A DNA stretch of 31,336 bases from JBLIOB01 sp047639575. GTDB lineage: Bacteria > Bacteroidota > Bacteroidia > Flavobacteriales_D > Parvicellaceae. Numbering within the stretch: position 1 is the first letter of the stretch; each line of letters begins with the position of its first letter. The DNA is taken from NCBI GenBank assembly GCA_047639575.1, contig JBLIOB010000013.1:1-31336 (forward strand). Reading direction: 5' to 3'. The position numbers and the translations under genes were made by a program. Of this stretch, positions 26,801 to 31,336 are shown piece by piece. A model generated the notes under the pieces. That model did not search any database. It was not told where the DNA came from and saw only the letters and a list, made by a program, of their open reading frames with translations.

Positions 26801-28549
26801 AGTCGCCCCTGTAGTTCCACTTAATCCACCAGCAGGAGACCAGACATAACTCGGAGACGGCCCGCCTGAAGAAGCAGTTAAAGAAACATTATCTCCCGTA
26901 CATATCGTAGGTGCTGCGGGCAACACAGATATCGATGGTTGTGGGTTAACCGTTACAATTACCGGAATTCTATTACTCGTACAGGACCCATCTGTTGCCT
27001 CAATGTAATAAGTTGTTGTGCTGGTTGGAGACACAGAAAATGGAGCATTTCCAATACTGGTTCCACCTGAAGGAACGGTGTATATTTCATAAGTGACGCC
27101 TCCCCCAGAACCTGAAGCCGAAATAAGTGAGGACGAACCTTCACAAATTGTTGTTGGTGCAGCTGAAGCAGTAGGGTCTAATAAAGAACAAGTAATGCAA
27201 TCAACAACTTCTGTAGGAGTTACATTAGAAACTACCGGAATGAAGGCACTTTCAGTTGCTCCAGTGTAGGTTGTAGGCGTAACTGTGGTCCAGGAAGGTG
27301 TATACCCTGAATTACTTACATTAATGGTTCCAGCAAAACAAGCAGGGTCCAGTAAATCACCATTTTGATCAGTTTTAATGGCATGATAATTAAATCCAGT
27401 CATTTGTTGCGCCATCATTACCATCATATAACCATTGTCTGTTGATACCTGAAAACCTTCAGGCAACAATGAACTGAGGCCTCCTGTATAAAATTTCTGA
27501 AAAATTATACCCCCGGTGGCCGGTTCTACTTTAATAAGATAGGTTCCAATTTGCGGGCCTCCAAGAGGATCGATATAAGTTCCTAGTGATGCATATTTTC
27601 CGTCACTAGTCACAAAGGCGTCAGTGTTGACTAGTACTTCTGTGGTAAGTAAGGCTGGATCATCGTATCCGTTGGCCCAAGTTACCGTTCCAGCACTATT
27701 CACAACCATCATTAATGCTTTGGATGAAAAATAACCTCCGACAAGAACATCCCCACTTGCCATTAATTTTGCCGAGGTAAGCCCTTCTCCAGTACCTCCA
27801 AGATCTATTTTCTTGATCCAAACTAAATTGCCACTTAAGTCAGTTTTAAAAAGTAAAATATCTGTATTGTCTGTGGGCTGATCCTCACTTGTTTCTCCAA
27901 CAAAAATGTATCCATCTGAAACTTCAACAACATCATTTACAAAATGATCATTATCAAAAGCAGTAGTAACAACAATTATGTTATGCCATGACATTGTACC
28001 GGCTGCATTCGTTTTTACAATGAAAATATTATTTGAATCTAAAGGAACTGCAGGTCCTCCTCCATCAACGTCATAACCAGATACCTGACCTGCACAGATA
28101 TATCCGCCATCGGAAGTCTGCTTAAATCTTGAAGCATAGTCATCAGCCCCGTTATTTGTTTCATAACGATTACCCCAGTTAAAGTTACCAGTTGCATCAA
28201 CATTCATTAACATCAGTCCCGGGCTTGAACCGCCTGCTACAGTGTATCCGCCTGCTGAAACCCTCTTAATGTCATTAAATGATGTAGCAATTGAAGCAAT
28301 GTAGCTTTTCGACCAAACTACGTTTCCATTAATGTCGATTTCAGTTAAATCTCCGTATAATGGAATAAAAGATGCATTTGTTCCAGCGAACACGTAGTTT
28401 CCAGAAGCTGCTTCAACAACTCCTCCTGGCAAATCGAAATTGTCTATATCATAATTGATACGGAAAGTTGATTGAGCAGTATAATTAAATGGGATTGCTA
28501 TTGCAAGGACCAATATGGCACCTAAAATTCCTTTCGAAATTAGATTCAT
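23840..28549 (-). CDS. SprB-like Ig-module adhesin, T9SS type B
   Basis: A 1569-residue surface protein. Signal peptide at about 1-25. Residues about 28-400 are propeller-like repeats (DLPGGVVEAASGNYVFAG, QTSDGGYICAG, NLVWIKKIDLGG). Residues 458-1478 are 14 tandem Ig/PKD-like modules of 69-80 residues. Most carry a cysteine pair, one in a TxCxGDxxTLTA strand and one near the NxCxN/TVTV end, likely a disulfide. Residues 1479-1569 form a gliding-motility C-terminal domain (FVPTAFSPNGDGSNDCF, VVYARWGEVVYES, WDGTYKGE), the T9SS type B signal. SprB-type adhesins move on the Flavobacterium surface and mediate gliding and attachment; the ligand here is unknown. It is first in the cassette with a PorE-like and a PorP/SprF gene, behind a promoter at 28585-28618. 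Confidence 0.92.
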   Translation of the reverse strand: MNLISKGILGAILVLAIAIPFNYTAQSTFRINYDIDNFDLPGGVVEAASGNYVFAGTNASFIPLYGDLTEIDINGNVVWSKSYIASIATSFNDIKRVSAGGYTVAGGSSPGLMLMNVDATGNFNWGNRYETNNGADDYASRFKQTSDGGYICAGQVSGYDVDGGGPAVPLDSNNIFIVKTNAAGTMSWHNIIVVTTAFDNDHFVNDVVEVSDGYIFVGETSEDQPTDNTDILLFKTDLSGNLVWIKKIDLGGTGEGLTSAKLMASGDVLVGGYFSSKALMMVVNSAGTVTWANGYDDPALLTTEVLVNTDAFVTSDGKYASLGTYIDPLGGPQIGTYLIKVEPATGGIIFQKFYTGGLSSLLPEGFQVSTDNGYMMVMMAQQMTGFNYHAIKTDQNGDLLDPACFAGTINVSNSGYTPSWTTVTPTTYTGATESAFIPVVSNVTPTEVVDCITCSLLDPTASAAPTTICEGSSSLISASGSGGGVTYEIYTVPSGGTSIGNAPFSVSPTSTTTYYIEATDGSCTSNRIPVIVTVNPQPSISVLPAAPTICTGDNVSLTASSGGPSPSYVWSPAGGLSGTTGATVTASPGATQIYTVTVTDANTCTNNTTVTVTVVPPPVALITGPTTVCDNQSITLTATPSGASSYLWSTGETTETIVISPGTSTLYDVTVTAGSCNDNDTHMVNVNTAPTAGISGTTTICAGDATTLTASPGSGVNYTWSTAESTGSISVSPVVNTTYQVLVSDGNGCVDSIQQLVSVNALPTVTGAGLPSTTVCNGDMVTLTGSGATSYVWTGGVSDGIPFPATSTATYTVTGTDANSCTNTDNVTITVNALPTVVANSATGTTACAGDMVTLTGSGASSYTWTGGVSDGIAFPIAGTNTYTVTGTDGNGCVNSDAITVTVNSLPSVTANASPGATVCSGDMVTLTGAGATSYSWTGGITDGVPFAATSTLTYTVTGTDGNSCTNTDNVTVTVNALPIVTANAAPSSTVCSGDMVTLSGSGASSYTWTGGISDGVPFAATITATYTVTGTDANSCVNTDAITITVNALPTITVTGLDTICDGDATTLTASGATSYSWDTGDNTPSTTVTPASTTTYIVTGTDANSCVNTAAVTVAVLPPPTAVITGPITACDNAPITLTASGGGTYSWSTGSTASSIVVNPTTDSTYAVTVSIGTCSDVATQTITVNTAPTGSVTGSNVVCLGDTATLTASGGTTYNWNTGGSSSSEVVSPSTATTYEAYVEDANGCIDTVQFLVNVNPLPNISISGNDSICIGDSTVLTAVGGIAYTWSTTEVTSSISVNPSTTSTYTVTGSDINTCSNTVSVIITVLPPPTASITGDTLVCQGSPILLVASGGGSYLWNTGATTTFITDSPVTTTSYSVVASVGTCSDTAQYTVNVTPTPAADAGSDVTIIIGQTVDLFASGGSTITWLADPTLSCTNCDDPTAAPTSSTTYCAEVIENGCVDTACVTVTVDIQCGDLFVPTAFSPNGDGSNDCFKVYSNCLKTLNLVVYARWGEVVYESSDVDACWDGTYKGEELNTSTFIYIVEVSLLDGTTESLKGNISLIR
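24116..27178 (-). repeat. 14 tandem Ig/PKD-like coding modules
   Basis: Encodes adhesin residues 458-1478. Module lengths are 80, 80, 71, 74, 72, 72, 72, 72, 71, 69, 72, 71, 69 and 76 residues. Modules 5-8 (25400-26263) are four close copies with cores such as CSGDMVTLTG and YTVTGTD. Modules 2-4, 9-11 and 12-14 are three copies of a larger three-module block with the junctions VxPPP and, in the first two, VNTAP. Confidence 0.88.
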
Positions 28550-28584
28550 TTCAGTAAAGTTTAATTAGTGTAAGTAATTTGGAG

Positions 28585-28618
28585 CAAAACTATACGATCT
28601 AATCCATAATAGTTCAAA
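28585..28618 (-). promoter_or_regulatory. Bacteroidota promoter of the adhesin cassette
   Basis: On the minus strand TTTG (28615-28618) is followed after 22 bases by TAGTTTTG (28585-28592), a full match to TAnnTTTG. The spacing is within the Flavobacterium range. Transcription should start near 28578 and leave a leader of about 30 bases before the adhesin ATG. Confidence 0.5.
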
Positions 28619-28650
28619 TTTGGAACACTAAAGAAGCTTATCTTGGTATA

Positions 28651-28670
28651 TTGAGGGGCTGGCCCATCAA
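28651..28670. promoter_or_regulatory. candidate 20-bp dyad operator
   Basis: The site has half-sites TTGA-GGGC and GCCC-TCAA with a single mismatched pair in each arm and a 2-base centre. The loop is too small for a stable RNA hairpin, so a DNA-binding dimer is the better reading. It lies 33 bases upstream of the adhesin -33 element and about 170 bases before the divergent isoaspartyl-peptidase gene. Confidence 0.35.
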
Positions 28671-28842
28671 GAATTGCGAAATTTAAAAACATCGACAAAC
28701 AGACTAAAGACCTAGATGAATAGCGTTTTATCGATTACTAAACCCATTTAGATGAAAAGCGAAATATGTGTTACAAAATGTAAATTCATCGAACAACTGT
28801 TTGCCTTTTCTTTAGTACTTTTCAACCAACAAAATTTTTAAA

Positions 28843-29916
28843 ATGAGAAGATTTAACGCTCTAATAATATTAGTAATTGCCATCAGTTCATGCAGCCAAC
28901 GGCCAAATCCAACTGAGGAAAGGGGCGCATCAGAACCGGAGGCTGATAACGTTAGTCCATTTGCCATTATTATTCATGGAGGTTCTGGGGATATTGATCG
29001 ATCTTATGTTGATTCTCAGAGACAAATTGTATATAAGGAAGAGCTTAATGAAGCCTTAAACTTAGGCTATGAACTACTAGAAAATGGTGGTACTTCACTT
29101 GATGCCATCCAGGCGGCTATTACTTATTTAGAAAATTCACCAAATTTCAATGCGGGTAAAGGCTCTGTGTACAACAGCGAAATGGAACAGGAAATGGATG
29201 CTTCCATAATGGACGGAAGAACACTCAATTCTGGTGCTGTGGCTGGAGTTAATTATATTAAAAATCCAATTCTAGCTGCCAGAATCGTGATGGATAGTTC
29301 TAAACACGTAATGCTATCTGGCCAAGGCGCGGTTATAATTGCGAAACGCTATGGTTTGGAAATAGTTGACAGCTCTTATTTCTATACAGAGAAAAGGTAT
29401 AATCAAATAAAATCAATTTTAGATGCGGCAAAATCGAACGGTAAAAAACACGTTTATCATCCAACTTTTTCTAGCGAAGTAGATTACACTAAATATGGTA
29501 CCGTTGGTGCTGTAGCTTTGGATAAAGATGGAAACATTGCAGCTGGTACTTCAACCGGAGGCATGACCAACAAACGATTTGGAAGAATCGGAGACTCCCC
29601 TATTATTGGCGCTGGAACCTATGCAAACAACTCAACTTGTGGAATCTCATGTACCGGAACTGGGGAGTACTTTATAAGAACTTTAGCGGCTCATGAAGTT
29701 TCGAGTATTATGAAATACGATAATCGTTCACTGGAAGAAGCTATGAATCAAGTAATTCATCAAGATATTGATTCACTTGGAGGAGACGGAGGAATGATTG
29801 GCTTGGATTATAAAGGAAACGTTGCTTGGGACTTCAACACAACAGGTATGTTCCGGGGATATAAGAAATCAGATGGTTCTACGCTTGTAGAAATTTTTGA
29901 AAAGAAAACCAAGTGA
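28843..29916 (+). CDS. isoaspartyl peptidase / L-asparaginase lipoprotein
   Basis: A 357-residue plant-type asparaginase (N-terminal nucleophile hydrolase). A lipoprotein signal peptide ends in AISSC (cysteine 17), so the enzyme is membrane-anchored outside the cytoplasm. Conserved segments: IIIHGGSGD (43-50), NAGKGSVYNSEMEQEMDASIMDG (103-125) and the cleavage site YGTVGAVA. T220 is the expected nucleophile, freed by self-cleavage after G219. TSTGGMTNKRFGRIGDSPIIG (236-256) and the CTGTGE loop (270-275) would bind the substrate. It should remove isoaspartyl or beta-aspartyl residues from peptides and may hydrolyse asparagine. The linker at 18-38 is acidic and unstructured. It is monocistronic and converges on the next gene with 40 bases between stops. 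I saw no well-spaced promoter. Confidence 0.92.
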   Translation: MRRFNALIILVIAISSCSQRPNPTEERGASEPEADNVSPFAIIIHGGSGDIDRSYVDSQRQIVYKEELNEALNLGYELLENGGTSLDAIQAAITYLENSPNFNAGKGSVYNSEMEQEMDASIMDGRTLNSGAVAGVNYIKNPILAARIVMDSSKHVMLSGQGAVIIAKRYGLEIVDSSYFYTEKRYNQIKSILDAAKSNGKKHVYHPTFSSEVDYTKYGTVGAVALDKDGNIAAGTSTGGMTNKRFGRIGDSPIIGAGTYANNSTCGISCTGTGEYFIRTLAAHEVSSIMKYDNRSLEEAMNQVIHQDIDSLGGDGGMIGLDYKGNVAWDFNTTGMFRGYKKSDGSTLVEIFEKKTK

Positions 29917-29956
29917 TCAGTTATCAAGTCGCATTAATCTAAATTTAATAACAAGG

Positions 29957-31336
29957 CTAATGACTAATCTTTACCACTTTGCCAGCAGCTGTCGCGCCAG
30001 CATCAGAAAACACTTTCAACGTGTATAAACCGGAGCTATAGGTTGAAAGATCAATTGGAATTGGATTGGTTAAAATTTCACCTTCTTGAACTTTCTGTCC
30101 GATAGAGTTATAAAGCGAATACCAATTATAATTATGGGTGCTTTCTAACGATAAATTAACGCTGCCAGTTGTAGGATTAGGGTAGATTGTAAATTCATTT
30201 GGATAAGGAGAAACAGGTGTTTCCCATTTGATCCAAATCGGATTAGTCATTCCGTGGAAAATATCATAATTCGTCCGATATATGGTAGTAGCAGCGCTAT
30301 AATCAATATAAGTAGCCATTTCGGCTCTGATATACATATACTCTCCTGTGGGAGTTCCAGAAGCACCGAAAACAGAATCCATTAAATCTATTAATTTGTA
30401 GCTTACGTTATTGTTACCGGTGACTTGAGGCAACGTTATAGCTCTTTTAAATTCGCCCGTAGATGTTCCAACCACAAATACGAAATTTGTAATATCTCCG
30501 AATTCAGGAGTAGTTATGTAATTAAAATTCACGTAAATATCATCTGAGAGCAATGGATCTAACCACTCATCTTGTCCCATTATAAGCTGATTGGAGGTCG
30601 TATCTCCATCCGTACTAATTCCCATATTTAAAATCGGGCCATCAGACAAAGAAACATTGCCATTATAAAGAGCTCTCAATACTTCCGTCCCATTCGCACC
30701 CATTCCACTAGGGCAATATGCCATCGTACTTAATTTTCCAACTGCATTGTTATTAATAGTACCAAATCCTGCAAAATTACCAGTGTTAGAAAAGTTAAAC
30801 GATCCATGCGCATCAGAACCAGCACAGAAGAACATTTTCCAATTTTGGAAATTCTCATCAGCATTTTTCATTGCAAGTCCTAATTGATTAATGTGATTTA
30901 CTACTTCCTGACCTTGACGGAATTTTTTAATATGAAAACCCATTGAAGCAGTATCTGATACTGTGAATGGTGTTCCTGAATTTGTCACATCCCAAGGATT
31001 AAGCTCATCACCAGTAATTCCACTAACAGAAAGAGTAGATCTTACATTCCAAATTTGACTTCCTTTGATTGCATCCTTAATTAATTTGTTGCTGTATATA
31101 CTCAAGACGTCAGAAGGTCTAGTTAAATCATTACAAATAATATTTCCACCAGTAATAGGAAAACTGCTTCCATTAGAAGGGAATCCATTACTACCTAAAT
31201 TCCAAATTCCCCCATCAACTGGAATCGTTGGAAGCTCATCCTCTGTTGCAAATGGGTGCGATCCATAAGAAAAACCATCAACTGTTACAAGTAGAGCAAG
31301 AACATCATCAATACTAACTGCGGTGCTTGAAACATC
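29957..31336 (-). CDS. PHP-like metallohydrolase with T9SS type A domain (5' partial)
   Basis: The frame stays open to the right edge, so the visible 459 codons are the C-terminal part of a longer protein. A TTG at 31105 is only an internal codon. Reading from the edge: GFSYGSHPF (visible residues about 21-29), then AIKGSQIWNVRSTL (about 91-104), then FFCAGSDAHGSFNFS (about 168-182). These three match the HP, G-x-E-x-WN and GSDxH metal-site motifs of PHP/CehA-type phosphoesterases; glutamine replaces the usual glutamate in the second. The following NGTEVLRALYNGNVSLSDGP resembles the end of CehA-like domains. A type A sorting domain closes the protein (FTIYPNPTTGSVNL, WYSLYNSIGQKV, YSSGLYTLKV). 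It is probably a secreted hydrolase; substrate unknown. Confidence 0.82.
   Translation of the reverse strand, partial: DVSSTAVSIDDVLALLVTVDGFSYGSHPFATEDELPTIPVDGGIWNLGSNGFPSNGSSFPITGGNIICNDLTRPSDVLSIYSNKLIKDAIKGSQIWNVRSTLSVSGITGDELNPWDVTNSGTPFTVSDTASMGFHIKKFRQGQEVVNHINQLGLAMKNADENFQNWKMFFCAGSDAHGSFNFSNTGNFAGFGTINNNAVGKLSTMAYCPSGMGANGTEVLRALYNGNVSLSDGPILNMGISTDGDTTSNQLIMGQDEWLDPLLSDDIYVNFNYITTPEFGDITNFVFVVGTSTGEFKRAITLPQVTGNNNVSYKLIDLMDSVFGASGTPTGEYMYIRAEMATYIDYSAATTIYRTNYDIFHGMTNPIWIKWETPVSPYPNEFTIYPNPTTGSVNLSLESTHNYNWYSLYNSIGQKVQEGEILTNPIPIDLSTYSSGLYTLKVFSDAGATAAGKVVKISH

Noticed and set aside
24116..26938. CRISPR-like regular spacing of similar DNA segments
   Set aside because: The period is about 210-220 bases, in frame, and encodes homologous Ig-like modules with synonymous differences, so it is a coding repeat.
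28800..28823. TTTG followed by TACTTTTC upstream of the isoaspartyl peptidase gene
   Set aside because: The spacer is only 12 bases, well short of the 17-23 expected, and the octamer has one mismatch.
29957..31105. A complete 382-residue gene starting at TTG 31105
   Set aside because: The same frame is open without a stop to the window edge and its upstream codons contain conserved-looking PHP motifs, so the gene is truncated by the window.

Overview
The window reads as a chromosomal segment of a marine-type Bacteroidota (Flavobacteriia-like) bacterium. It is AT-rich, start codons are preceded by A-rich stretches rather than Shine-Dalgarno sequences, and the gene content is dominated by the type IX secretion system (T9SS) surface world: PorP/SprF membrane proteins, gliding-motility (type B) and Por-type (type A) C-terminal sorting domains, a PorE-like OmpA protein and a TonB-dependent receptor. 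No tRNA, rRNA, CRISPR array, transposase or phage gene was seen.

Left part (1-5858): the tail of a gene that starts outside the window, a class I SAM methyltransferase overlapping it, and a convergent 1724-residue exported protein built of 16 TPR-like repeats with a charged coiled tail. Then (6265-10828) comes a tightly overlapping plus-strand operon: an exported CotH-kinase-like protein with a lamin-tail domain and type B sorting domain, a PorP/SprF protein that is probably its secretion partner, and a phytanoyl-CoA-dioxygenase-like enzyme.

Centre (10835-16163, minus strand): a clear adenosylcobalamin riboswitch with a Bacteroidota -7 box directly upstream leads a four-gene, translationally coupled operon. 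It encodes a DUF4465-like T9SS cargo, a second T9SS cargo of a known but uncharacterised secreted family, a BtuB-like TonB receptor and a beta-propeller lipoprotein resembling BtuG. I read this as a vitamin B12 surface-capture and uptake locus in which two of the four parts are T9SS cargo. This is the most interesting system in the window.

Right of it (16470-20662, plus strand): a DUF1015 protein, a pyrimidine-rich tract, an exported 27-repeat leucine-rich-repeat protein and a two-TM membrane protein. Next (20778-28618, minus strand) is a three-gene adhesin cassette: a 1569-residue SprB-like adhesin with 14 Ig/PKD-like modules, a PorE-like OmpA protein and a PorP/SprF protein, behind a good Bacteroidota promoter. 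The window ends with an isoaspartyl-peptidase lipoprotein (plus) and the 3' part of a PHP-like metallohydrolase carrying a type A sorting domain (minus), whose start lies beyond the right edge.

All family assignments come from reading motifs by eye; no database search was run.
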